A stretch of 45,542 bases of DNA from DASCNA01 sp036011305 (GTDB lineage: Bacteria > Verrucomicrobiota > Lentisphaeria > Victivallales > GWF2-38-69): contig DASCNA010000056.1 in NCBI GenBank assembly GCA_036011305.1, forward strand, positions 1 through 45,542, written 5' to 3'. The position numbers and the translations under genes were made by a program. This document shows, in pieces, positions 17,148 through 25,495 of the stretch (the stretch's first letter is position 1; every line of letters starts with the position of its first letter). The notes under the pieces are model-generated. The model was not told where the DNA came from. It did no database searches and worked only from the letters and a program-made list of their open reading frames with translations.

Positions 17148-18080
17148 CTATTCAAAAAGTTCGTCTGGAAGTTCTGCTGCTGAAGGATAACTTTTTTGAG
17201 TTCCAGGTTTCTGAACGCTTAAAGCAGCAATATAGTTTGCCCTTCTTATAGCTTCTCGTTCTTCTACACCTGCAGAATGAAAATATGCATAACTTCCGAT
17301 AAAACAATCCCCTGCTCCTGTTGTATCTACAGCTTCAACACTATATGGTTCAACATGAACATAGTCATCAGGAGTAATTAGCAAACTCCCTTTTTCTCCT
17401 AAAGTCATTAAAACTTTTTTAGGACCTTTATTTATTAGACATCTTCCTGCGGCAATTGCTTCTTCAATATTTGTTACAGGCATACCGGTAAGAAGTTCTG
17501 TTTCAGATTCATTCGGGCAGAAAATATCAGATAATTTAAGAATTTCCTCTGGAAATCCATCTTCAGGTGCTGGAGCTGGATTAAAAATAGTAGTAACACC
17601 TTCTTCTCTGGCAATCTGCATTGCTCTTTTAGTAACATTGAGAAGTGTTTCCATCTGACAAATTACTGCTTTTGAAGCGGCTATAGTTGGTCTTGCTGCC
17701 TCAACTTCTTCTTCTGTAATAAGATTGTTTGCTCCAGCAATAACAATTATTGAGTTATTGCCTTCTTTATTAACTGTTATAGGAGCAACTCCTGATGAAG
17801 CTTTATCTGTAAAGTAAACATAATCTGTATTAACACCGCATTTCTCAAAATTTTCCAGCGTCTGTTTGCCAAAAACATCTTCACCTAATTTTGTTATCAT
17901 TGTTACATTTGCGCCTAATTTAGCAGCAGTAACAGCCTGATTAGCACCTTTACCGCCGAAACCCATTTCAAATTTATTTCCATGTATAGTTTCTCCTAAT
18001 TTAGGAATACGATCTGTATAAGCAACCAAGTCATAATTAGATGAACCAACGACACAAATTCTAGGTGACTTATTATCCAT
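17148..18080 (-). CDS. rbsK: Ribokinase-family (PfkB) sugar kinase
   Basis: A 310-residue PfkB-family kinase, best fitting ribokinase (ribose + ATP to ribose-5-phosphate, cytosolic). It shows the N-terminal G-S-S-N-Y-D-L-V substrate segment, G-G-K-G-A-N-Q-A near residue 42, L-G-x-x-V-F-G, an N-P-A-P-A segment near 170 and the ATP/anion-hole signature D-T-T-G-A-G-D-C-F near 250, whose Asp is the catalytic base. I chose the ATG at 18080, which has GGAG 10 nt upstream; a TTG three codons earlier is too close to that site. No ribose transporter or rbsD is adjacent, so the substrate is inferred from the family. Confidence 0.85.
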   Translation of the reverse strand: MDNKSPRICVVGSSNYDLVAYTDRIPKLGETIHGNKFEMGFGGKGANQAVTAAKLGANVTMITKLGEDVFGKQTLENFEKCGVNTDYVYFTDKASSGVAPITVNKEGNNSIIVIAGANNLITEEEVEAARPTIAASKAVICQMETLLNVTKRAMQIAREEGVTTIFNPAPAPEDGFPEEILKLSDIFCPNESETELLTGMPVTNIEEAIAAGRCLINKGPKKVLMTLGEKGSLLITPDDYVHVEPYSVEAVDTTGAGDCFIGSYAYFHSAGVEEREAIRRANYIAALSVQKPGTQKSYPSAAELPDELFE

Positions 18081-18301
18081 TATTACCAATCTCCATGTTT
18101 TTATTTTACTATAATGTAATATACCAACTAAATAGACTATTATTTTTTTCTTATTTTACTAATCCATATTCATTTTTTATATAAAAATAAATTAGATTTC
18201 ATTCTCAAATAAAAATAAAAAGTAATTGATTTTTAAATATAAAAATATAACTTTAGATGTAATATAATGAACTCACATAACATTTTTAAGGCTAAGACCA
18301 T

Positions 18302-19318
18302 ATGATTATAATTTTGAAACCTAATGCCGGCAAAAAAGATGCAGACGAAATTTTAAATAAAATTGAAAGTCTGGGACTAAAACCTCTTTATATGCCCGGA
18401 GTTGAAAGAACGGTTATAGGTGCACTCGGAGATGAAAGAAAAATAGGTAAACTTCATTTAGAAAATAACCCAGCTGTCGATAAAATAAATCCTATTCTCA
18501 GTCCCTACAAATTAGTTAGTAGAGAGTTATACCCGAAAGATACTGTCGTTAGTATTGGAAAAGCAAAATTCGGCAGAGGTAATTTCTCCGTCATTGCCGG
18601 TCCCTGCGCTGTTGAAAGTTATGATCAATTTCTAAAAACTGCTTTGATTATAAAAGAAAGCGGAGTCAAATGTCTCCGTGGCGGTGCATTCAAACCTAGA
18701 ACAAGTCCATACAGTTTTCAAGGGTTAGGTATTGAAGGTTTAAAAATAATGCATCAGGTATCTAAAGAAACAGGTTTATCCACTGTTACTGAAGTAGTGG
18801 AAGTTAAGGATGTTGAAGCTGTAGAAGAATATGCATCAGCATTTCAGATAGGTGCAAGAAATATGCAGAACTTTAGACTGCTAACTGCAGTCGGGCAAAG
18901 CAAAAAACCAGTTATTTTAAAAAGAGGTATTGCCGCTTCAATTAAAGAATTGCTGCTTGCTGCTGAGTATATTGTATCAGAAGGCAATCCAAATGTAATA
19001 CTCTGCGAACGTGGAATAAGAACCTTTGAACAGGCAACGAGAAATACACTGGATCTAAATGCAGTTCCTTATATTAAACTAAAAAGCCACTTACCGATAA
19101 TAGTGGATCCTTCTCATGGTACAGGAATCAGAGAACTTGTTGCTCCAATGTCAAAAGCTGCTATAGCTTGCGGAGCTGACGGGCTTATCATAGAAACACA
19201 TTTTAACCCCAAAGCAGCCCTGTCTGACGGCCAGCAGTCACTTTTCCCCGAACAATTTAACAATCTCATGGCTGAGATAAAACCTTTCATTCAATCATCA
19301 AATAAAAAGCTAATTTAA
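18302..19318 (+). CDS. aroF: 3-deoxy-7-phosphoheptulonate synthase (DAHP synthase)
   Basis: A 338-residue class I-beta DAHP synthase, which condenses phosphoenolpyruvate and erythrose-4-phosphate as the first step of the shikimate pathway. An N-terminal ferredoxin-like regulatory domain (about 1-70), as in the Thermotoga enzyme, precedes the barrel. Conserved barrel segments are A-G-P-C-A-V-E-S near residue 100 with the metal-binding Cys, R-G-G-A-F-K-P-R-T-S-P near 125, I-L-K-R-G near 203 and D-P-S-H-G-T-G near 272. The N-terminal domain suggests allosteric inhibition by aromatic amino acids. It is a lone gene divergent from rbsK. A prephenate-dehydrogenase gene lies 19 kb away. Confidence 0.93.
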   Translation: MIIILKPNAGKKDADEILNKIESLGLKPLYMPGVERTVIGALGDERKIGKLHLENNPAVDKINPILSPYKLVSRELYPKDTVVSIGKAKFGRGNFSVIAGPCAVESYDQFLKTALIIKESGVKCLRGGAFKPRTSPYSFQGLGIEGLKIMHQVSKETGLSTVTEVVEVKDVEAVEEYASAFQIGARNMQNFRLLTAVGQSKKPVILKRGIAASIKELLLAAEYIVSEGNPNVILCERGIRTFEQATRNTLDLNAVPYIKLKSHLPIIVDPSHGTGIRELVAPMSKAAIACGADGLIIETHFNPKAALSDGQQSLFPEQFNNLMAEIKPFIQSSNKKLI

Positions 19319-19405
19319 AATTTTGTTCTCTATTATATAATTATTATTCCGATAAGAAAAATAATGGCTAAACATATATGTCAATAATTCGTAATTAATT
19401 AAAAT

Positions 19406-19882
19406 ATGATAATACTTGTATCTCTAATCATCAGCATAGACTCTTTTTTTATAAGCAGTCTTGTTTCAGGAAACAAAAGAACTAATACAGGTTTAATTGT
19501 ATTCAGCCCTTTGATTCACACTCTTTTTGTGATGATCGGAATCATCTTGGAAAAACAAATCATTCATTCTGTTTCAGATAATTTTTTATTAATCCTTACT
19601 CTGCTGATTCTTTTAGCTGGATTTTACTTATTCGTAATGTATCGCCCTAAAAAAGTGATTTTGAACAAAGATCATAATACATACACACCAAGATTAAGAT
19701 TTTTAATCATTATTTTAATTTTTTGTGCTTTAGATGCACTGATTGCAGGCATAATTTTCGGTTTCTGGGATATACCTGTGGTTCACTCTATTTTAAGCAT
19801 ATTCATAGTCAATTTAATATTAGTTTTAATTCCAATAATCATTAAAAAAGTAACAGCTAATAAATGGATGAATTTGAAGTAA
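19406..19882 (+). CDS. MntP-like membrane protein, 158 aa
   Basis: Five hydrophobic segments (about residues 2-21, 28-48, 57-78, 97-120, 125-148) make a small inner-membrane protein. Aspartates lie within two of them: D12 in S-I-D-S-F and D110 in A-L-D-A-L-I-A-G. Manganese-efflux MntP proteins have such D-A/S motifs, including S-I-D-A-L-A-V-G, so this looks like a distant, shortened relative (MntP is about 190 residues). Metal export is therefore only a suggestion. Its 3' end overlaps the histidine-kinase gene by 19 nt, and the three genes to 22438 form one operon. A link between the transporter and the signalling pair is plausible. Confidence 0.5.
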   Translation: MIILVSLIISIDSFFISSLVSGNKRTNTGLIVFSPLIHTLFVMIGIILEKQIIHSVSDNFLLILTLLILLAGFYLFVMYRPKKVILNKDHNTYTPRLRFLIIILIFCALDALIAGIIFGFWDIPVVHSILSIFIVNLILVLIPIIIKKVTANKWMNLK

Positions 19883-21645
19883 GAGAAACTTTGAACAAAG
19901 AAAGCAGGATTAAACCTAAATGGTTCATCATATCCTACATTCTAATTACTATATTTTTTCTATGCATGATACCTGTCGTAAATATTACCAATATTTACAT
20001 AACAAAAGACCTGTATATATCTATAAAAATTACAGGTTCATTATTGGCGTGTATTGCTGCTATAGCCTGCATAGTTTATTATCTCGGCTCAAATAATAGA
20101 TATTACCTCATTGTCGCTTTAGGTTTTTTTATTTCCTCCAGCGAAGATTTTACACATGGTTTATTGATTTTTATAAAAATATTTGCAAATAAAGGTATAA
20201 CACTTTACAATTTTATTTACTTTATCTCAGGGACATACGTAGCCGGGAGGTCTGTTCTGGCAATATTGATAATAACAGCAATACTGTTTGAACATATTGT
20301 TCAAAAATCTTCTGTTACAATTAAAATAGAATCTGTAGTATATTCCCTGCTCACAGTTACAATCGGAGCAGTAGCCACTATTATTGCTTTTGGTTTGCAA
20401 CTGCCTGATATCATTTTCCCTAATGAAATAATATCGAGACCGATGGACTTCATATCAGCGATACTGTTTTTTATTGCATTTCTTCTTGTGGCTAAAAGAT
20501 TTTATCATTATAGGGATATTTTTTCGGGCACACTTCTAGCATGCATCCTGATAAATATTTTTGCACAGTTATTTATTGCATTTTCAACTGAACTTTTCGA
20601 TATAAATTTTGATATTGCAAACAGTGCAGCTGTACTCAGCTACTGCATACCAATTTTAGGTATAATATGTGAAACATTGAAAAAAGGTCAGATAGCAGAA
20701 TTTGAAATTGCCGAACGAATCGAGGCAGAAAGCAAAATCAAAAGAATGAATGAAGAACTGGAGGATGCTGTAAATAAACGTACTGCCGACCTGCAACTGT
20801 CACTATCAAATCTGGAAAAAGCTCAAATTCAATTAATTCAATCAGAAAAAATGAGTTCATTAGGAATACTTGCAGCAGGAGTGGCTCACGAAATTAACAA
20901 TCCTATATCCTACGTCAAAAGTAATTTTGAAGTTATTGAAGATTACAGAAATACATTTGAGAGTATTTTTAAAAAATATGATAATTTGATAAATGTAGTT
21001 AATACAAATAATATGGAATTAATACAGGATGTGTTTGACAGCCTCAAAAAAAGTATTAGAGAAGAAGATTTAAATTATATCTTAAGTGATTTTGAACAAA
21101 TTATTCAAGAATCAAAAGATGGACTTTTACGTATTATTGATATAGTTAACAGCTTAAGATATTTTGCTCATGAAGGCAGCTCTCAATTAAGAGATGTTAA
21201 TATCAATAAAGAACTTCAAACTACTTTGAAACTTGCCTGGAATGAATTGAAATACAAATGTAAAGTCACGAAAAAACTTGGAGATATCCCAATCCTTAAA
21301 GGTTATCCCGGCGAACTGAATCAGGTCTTTTTAAATTTAATTGTTAACGCAGCCCAGGCAATTAGAGAACATGGAGAAATTATAATAGAAACAAAATCTG
21401 ATTCAGAGTTTGTAACTATCAATTTTACTGATACAGGTATAGGGATATCTCAAGAAAACATTTCAAAACTGTTTGATCCGTTTTTTACTACAAAAGAGAT
21501 AGGAACAGGTACCGGGCTAGGTCTATCTATCAGCTTGGGAATAGTAAAGAAGCACAACGGTACAATAAACGTCGAAAGCGAACCTGATATAGGTACAACT
21601 TTTTCTATAAAGTTACCGATAGGAGGTATTAATGATAACTCATAA
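19864..21645 (+). CDS. Membrane sensor histidine kinase
   Basis: A 593-residue kinase: about eight membrane helices in residues 20-280 with short loops, a coiled-coil linker (about 285-325), the HisKA helix with the phosphorylated H342 in V-A-H-E-I-N-N-P, and the HATPase domain with N-A-A-Q-A-I, D-T-G-I-G-I, F-F-T-T-K and G-T-G-L-G-L-S. The region between H342 and the ATPase is longer than usual (an extended helical hairpin). No periplasmic sensor domain is present, so the ligand is probably membrane-embedded or the signal comes from the MntP-like neighbour. Both flanking genes overlap it, so the response regulator that follows is the expected partner. Confidence 0.88.
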   Translation: MDEFEVRETLNKESRIKPKWFIISYILITIFFLCMIPVVNITNIYITKDLYISIKITGSLLACIAAIACIVYYLGSNNRYYLIVALGFFISSSEDFTHGLLIFIKIFANKGITLYNFIYFISGTYVAGRSVLAILIITAILFEHIVQKSSVTIKIESVVYSLLTVTIGAVATIIAFGLQLPDIIFPNEIISRPMDFISAILFFIAFLLVAKRFYHYRDIFSGTLLACILINIFAQLFIAFSTELFDINFDIANSAAVLSYCIPILGIICETLKKGQIAEFEIAERIEAESKIKRMNEELEDAVNKRTADLQLSLSNLEKAQIQLIQSEKMSSLGILAAGVAHEINNPISYVKSNFEVIEDYRNTFESIFKKYDNLINVVNTNNMELIQDVFDSLKKSIREEDLNYILSDFEQIIQESKDGLLRIIDIVNSLRYFAHEGSSQLRDVNINKELQTTLKLAWNELKYKCKVTKKLGDIPILKGYPGELNQVFLNLIVNAAQAIREHGEIIIETKSDSEFVTINFTDTGIGISQENISKLFDPFFTTKEIGTGTGLGLSISLGIVKKHNGTINVESEPDIGTTFSIKLPIGGINDNS

Positions 21646-22438
21646 AACAGTTCTTTGTGTAGATGATGAACCTGTTATTTTAAACACTCTTAAAAGATTA
21701 TTACGAAAAGAAAACTACGATATTCTTACAGCTAAAAGTGGAAAGGAAGCCTTGACACTGTTGGAAGAACATTCAATAGATTTAGTCATATCAGACCACA
21801 GAATGCCTGAAATGACAGGAGTTGATTTATTAAAAAAAGTTAAAAAGCTTTATCCAGGGACAATAAGAATAATATTATCCGGTTATGCAGACTTTGAAAA
21901 TGTAGTCGAAGCAATTAATGATGGGGAAATATATAAATTTTGCAGTAAGCCGTGGGAAAACAGTGAACTGAAAACTACAATCAGCAAATCTCTAGAATAT
22001 CATGATGAGTTGAAGCAAAATAGAGTATTTTTACGAAGAATTCAAAAACAGAACAAAGAACTTCAGGTCATCAATAAATACCTTGACAAAAAAAACAAGA
22101 ATAAAGTTCTCTCTTTGAGAATTTATCAGAATATATTACAGAAGCTTCCCACACCAATCATGGCAATAAATATTGATGGACAAATATTGCTGGCAAATAA
22201 AGCCATATATAGCATGTTTCCTAAATTTCAAGAAAACCCAAATACAACAAATATAGAAGAACTGATTAACAAGGAAGCAAAAGATTATATCTTGTCATAC
22301 CTTAAGCTTGGAAATACGATAAATGTAGCCCCGTTATCACTTGATTTTGATAATATCAATTATCAAATTTTTATTGAACCATTTGAACTGACTCCTAAAA
22401 TCAAAGGCGGAATTCTTGTTTTTACACATGATGAATGA
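21632..22438 (+). CDS. Response regulator, REC plus PAS-like domain
   Basis: The 268-residue product starts with a receiver domain (about 5-120) of the HupR/RpfG type, with the acid pocket D11-D12, phosphorylation site D55 in V-I-S-D-H-R-M-P, and the conserved K in C-S-K-P-W. A helical linker (about 125-160) leads to a PAS-like domain (about 165-265). No DNA-binding, HD-GYP, GGDEF or kinase output is present, so the PAS domain itself must bind a ligand or partner. The ATG has GGAGG 6 nt upstream inside the kinase gene, and the genes overlap by 14 nt. Phosphotransfer from H342 is expected. The targets are unknown. Confidence 0.85.
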   Translation: MITHKTVLCVDDEPVILNTLKRLLRKENYDILTAKSGKEALTLLEEHSIDLVISDHRMPEMTGVDLLKKVKKLYPGTIRIILSGYADFENVVEAINDGEIYKFCSKPWENSELKTTISKSLEYHDELKQNRVFLRRIQKQNKELQVINKYLDKKNKNKVLSLRIYQNILQKLPTPIMAINIDGQILLANKAIYSMFPKFQENPNTTNIEELINKEAKDYILSYLKLGNTINVAPLSLDFDNINYQIFIEPFELTPKIKGGILVFTHDE

Positions 22439-22484
22439 TCTTGATTTTTATAAAATTCGAAGTTCGTATATCTATTGTTCATAA

Positions 22485-23960
22485 TTATTTAAGCACCAAA
22501 GTTGACATTTTACAGTTTTTATCTCTAAATTTTATTCTCTTGGAACTAATTTCAACTAATTTCACTTTCCCATCCTTAGAAATAATTCGTGTTTCTATAT
22601 TAAAGTCTTTATTGTTGTCAAAGTAATGTTTATATTTCTCAAAGTCATCCTGATGCAGTAATTTTTCATGAAAAGTATTATTTTTCTTAAGTCCTTTAAA
22701 AAATAATTCTGAATAACCAGTAATTCTTTCAGCTGCTTTATTTGTATACAGAATAGAATAAGAGTCTACATCCTGTATATATATCCCTACAGGCATAATA
22801 TCTGAATTTATTTTTAATATTTCTTTCAGCTCATTCTTTTCCATTTCCTGTGTAATATCTCTAATTGAACCATAGTAATAAAAATTGTTTGTATTTTTAT
22901 TGAACAATTTATATGTTTGATTTTTTACCCATATATAATTACCAGACTTATGGAGAATTCTATATTTTAAAACATTAAGCCCTATTTTGTATTTTTCTGG
23001 GCCCATAATATTTCTATCATCCGGGTGAATTAAATTATACCATAAATTTATATCTTTATCGAATACTTCCCTCTTTCTACCTGTTATATTTTCCATTCCC
23101 GTACTTCTATATTCATACCTATTTGGATCAAGAGTATAAATATAAATATAATCATCTACCATATTCAGTGTCTGATCTAAAATTTCAAATCTACGCAGCA
23201 GTACTTCAATATCTGAAATATCTTTAATGGAACTCACTATACTTTGTATATTATTATTACTATCAATAATTGGTATAATGTTTAATAAACCAATTCTCTT
23301 TCCTTTAGAACCAAGGATAAATACTTTTTTATTAATAACAGGTTTTTTACTGTTAAAAACATCCTGTTCAAATTTCATTATCTGTTTTATCTCTTTCAAA
23401 GCAAAAATATCAGAAGCTGTTGAATTTATTATTTCATCATGAGTATAATCACCCACAGACTTTACAAAATAGTTATTTACAAATTTATATCGAAACCTTT
23501 TATCTTTTACATAAACCTGTTCCGAAATATTATTTATTATAAGTTGTAATTCATTGAGCTGCCTAGTCAGCAACTTATTTTTCGAATTAGTTTCTCTTGT
23601 ATAATTTTCAAGATAGATTAAATTTTTGATTTTATCTGCCGAGAAATCTCCATAATTACCAATAATATCTCCAAGTTCATCCATATGTTTCTTCAATATA
23701 ATATCTTTTGAAATTTTCATAGAATTATTTATTCCAGATTTATCTGGTAAAGAAATGTGATCATCAAGATCTGAAATTTCTGTTGGAGAAATATTCATAA
23801 TCATTGCAAGAAGTCTTATATCACTGGAAGACGGATTACGCTCACCACCACTCCATTTTCTAACAGCACTATATGATCGACCTAAGCTATCAGCTAATGC
23901 CTTTAATGTAATTTTTTTTAATTTACGAATTTCATTAAAACGTTCTATATAAAAAATCAT
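22485..23960 (-). CDS. XRE-type regulator with three PAS domains
   Basis: The 491-residue product has an N-terminal XRE helix-turn-helix (about residues 5-62, with L-A-D-S-L-G-R-S-Y-S-A-V-R-K-W as turn and recognition helix), a linker and coiled coil (to about 135), then three PAS domains (about 136-255, 265-375 and 378-491). The second ends in the typical G-S-I-R-D-I-T. There is no kinase, cyclase or membrane part, so it is a soluble one-component transcription factor. AGGA lies 9 nt before the ATG. It is divergent from the first small adaptor-like gene, with a paired 11-bp motif between them. Its layout matches the regulator at 27759, so the two are probably paralogs. Confidence 0.82.
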   Translation of the reverse strand: MIFYIERFNEIRKLKKITLKALADSLGRSYSAVRKWSGGERNPSSSDIRLLAMIMNISPTEISDLDDHISLPDKSGINNSMKISKDIILKKHMDELGDIIGNYGDFSADKIKNLIYLENYTRETNSKNKLLTRQLNELQLIINNISEQVYVKDKRFRYKFVNNYFVKSVGDYTHDEIINSTASDIFALKEIKQIMKFEQDVFNSKKPVINKKVFILGSKGKRIGLLNIIPIIDSNNNIQSIVSSIKDISDIEVLLRRFEILDQTLNMVDDYIYIYTLDPNRYEYRSTGMENITGRKREVFDKDINLWYNLIHPDDRNIMGPEKYKIGLNVLKYRILHKSGNYIWVKNQTYKLFNKNTNNFYYYGSIRDITQEMEKNELKEILKINSDIMPVGIYIQDVDSYSILYTNKAAERITGYSELFFKGLKKNNTFHEKLLHQDDFEKYKHYFDNNKDFNIETRIISKDGKVKLVEISSKRIKFRDKNCKMSTLVLK

Positions 23961-24013
23961 ATTTATAATTCCTATTCATTACACTAAATTCACATTAACA
24001 TACGATACAACGC

Positions 24014-24049
24014 TACATTGTCTACATTTTAGCTAAAAGACACAATGTA
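24014..24049. promoter_or_regulatory. Candidate operator between XRE-PAS regulator and adaptor-like gene
   Basis: TACATTGTCTA (24014-24024) and the inverted GACACAATGTA (24039-24049) flank a perfect 12-bp palindrome, TTTTAGCTAAAA (24027-24038). The arm motif also occurs as an inverted pair at 28854-28894 in the other divergent region. It lies 54 nt from the regulator start and about 150 nt from the target start, which is suited to autoregulation and control of the exported protein (inference). Confidence 0.6.
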
Positions 24050-24202
24050 CTCTATATTTATAATATTATCAACATATTTTTATTTGGCAAACAATTAAAA
24101 ATATATAAATTGAATAATTAAAGAACGTTTTCTGTAATTATTTGATGTTTCAACAATTATAAAAACATAATATAAAAACGACAAAATTAAGGGAGAATAA
24201 TA

Positions 24203-24676
24203 ATGAAAACATTAATATTAACAATCGCTTCAATAGCAGCAATAATATTATGTACCACTTCTTTATTTGCAGCCGCACCTGTTAAAGCAAATATGGAATC
24301 AATGATTGAAGGACAAATGGTATATGAAGTTCCTTTAAACACACATGTAAAAAAGGGACAGCTTGTAGAAGAAGTAGACCCATCTCAATATAAAGAAGAA
24401 GTCAAAAGCGACATAGCTATTATCAATTACGATACATTACTATATAAAGCAGATTCAAAATTATACAAAACACGTTCTATTTCTTTGGAAACAATGTTAG
24501 GTGCAAAAAGAAATTACGAAGAAGCATTACAAGCATTTAATGAAGCTCAAACTACAATAAAACACTGCAAAGTATATGCACCGTTTGCCGGAACAGTTTC
24601 CTATATTAATGTTTACCCAGGCAGTGGACTTGGTGATGGAAACTTAATTATGACTATTACAAAAACACAGGCATAG
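24203..24676 (+). CDS. Exported lipoyl/hairpin mini-adaptor protein, paralog 1
   Basis: A 157-residue exported protein: signal peptide (about 1-24, ending L-F-A-A-A), a first half-lipoyl segment (about 30-62, with H-V-K-K-G-Q-L-V-E-E-V-D-P), a helical hairpin (about 63-120), and the second half-lipoyl segment (about 122-153, with C-K-V-Y-A-P-F-A-G-T-V and Y-P-G-S-G-L-G-D-G). This is the barrel-sandwich hybrid plus alpha-hairpin of HlyD/RND adaptor proteins. The beta-barrel, membrane-proximal domain, lipid anchor and cognate pump are missing, and adaptors normally run to about 350 residues or more. GGGAG lies 8 nt before the ATG. It is divergent from the XRE-PAS regulator and in tandem with paralog 2. 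The function is unknown. Confidence 0.75.
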   Translation: MKTLILTIASIAAIILCTTSLFAAAPVKANMESMIEGQMVYEVPLNTHVKKGQLVEEVDPSQYKEEVKSDIAIINYDTLLYKADSKLYKTRSISLETMLGAKRNYEEALQAFNEAQTTIKHCKVYAPFAGTVSYINVYPGSGLGDGNLIMTITKTQA

Positions 24677-24708
24677 CTTGATAAGATTTAAAGATTCATC
24701 CTAATTCG

Positions 24709-24747
24709 AATAAACTCGCTGTGGTGCAAACTCACAGAGAGTTTATT
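24709..24747 (+). other. Hairpin between tandem paralogs
   Basis: AATAAACTC (24709-24717) pairs with GAGTTTATT (24739-24747), and CTGTG (24719-24723) with CACAG (24733-24737) inside it. It follows the stop of paralog 1 but is trailed by an A-run rather than T-run on the plus strand, so it may stabilise or attenuate transcripts rather than act as a classic terminator. Confidence 0.5.
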
Positions 24748-24869
24748 AAAAAAAATCATATCAGTGAATCATAAAATATCAATTTGGTAAGAAAAAAATA
24801 TAAAAATTTAATTATTGAATAAAACATAAAAATTTTAGGGAAATTAATTATCAATAAAAGGACAAAAAA

Positions 24870-25349
24870 ATGAAAACATTAATATTAACAATCGCTTCAA
24901 TAGCAGCAATAACATTATGTACCACCTCTATATTTGCAGCCGCACCTGTTAAAGCAAACATGGAATCTATGATTGAAGGGCAAATGATCTATGAAGTCCC
25001 TTTAAATTCACATGTAAAAAAAGGACAGCTCGTAGAAGAAGTAGATCCTGCAAAATATGCAGGCGCTGTAAAAAGTGATATAGCTGTTATTAATTATGAT
25101 AAACTGCTTTATAATGCAGATTCAAAATTATATAAAACACATTCAGTATCATTGATAACACTTTTAGGTGCAAAGAAAAATTACGAATCAGCTTTAGAAA
25201 AAATGACCGAAGATAATGCAACACTTAGGCATTGTAAAGTATACGCTCCATTTGCCGGAACAGCCACTGACATTACAGTATATCCCGGTAGCGGTTTAGG
25301 CGATGGAAGCTTGATTATGACAATAGTAAAAAATAAGGCAACTGCCTGA
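24870..25349 (+). CDS. Exported lipoyl/hairpin mini-adaptor protein, paralog 2
   Basis: This 159-residue tandem copy has the same order of parts as paralog 1: signal peptide, V-K-K-G-Q-L-V-E-E-V-D-P, a short helical hairpin, C-K-V-Y-A-P-F-A-G-T-A and Y-P-G-S-G-L-G-D-G. The first 98 nt of the two genes differ at only four positions, while the rest has diverged more, pointing to a fairly recent duplication or conversion of the signal-peptide end. The internal C-K-V-Y-A-P-F motif is kept. GGAC lies 7 nt before the ATG, and the upstream 190 nt lack the paired 11-bp motif, so it may be read through from paralog 1 or have its own promoter. A T-tailed hairpin ends it. Confidence 0.75.
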   Translation: MKTLILTIASIAAITLCTTSIFAAAPVKANMESMIEGQMIYEVPLNSHVKKGQLVEEVDPAKYAGAVKSDIAVINYDKLLYNADSKLYKTHSVSLITLLGAKKNYESALEKMTEDNATLRHCKVYAPFAGTATDITVYPGSGLGDGSLIMTIVKNKATA

Positions 25350-25378
25350 CAATAACAACTATTTCCCAATTCATAGAG

Positions 25379-25412
25379 TCTCCATGGTTAACTGCCTGGA
25401 GATTTTATTTTT
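25379..25412 (+). terminator. Terminator after mini-adaptor paralog 2
   Basis: TCTCCA (25379-25384) pairs with TGGAGA (25397-25402), followed by TTTTATTTTT. The same TCTCCA/TGGAGA stem closes paralog 3, so this 3' end was duplicated with the gene family. Confidence 0.8.
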
Positions 25413-25495
25413 CAGTATTAAAACGTAATATTTCAGGAAAACGTCTTTATCAAGGTTATATTATTATATGAATTTACTTAATAGAGAATAATATA

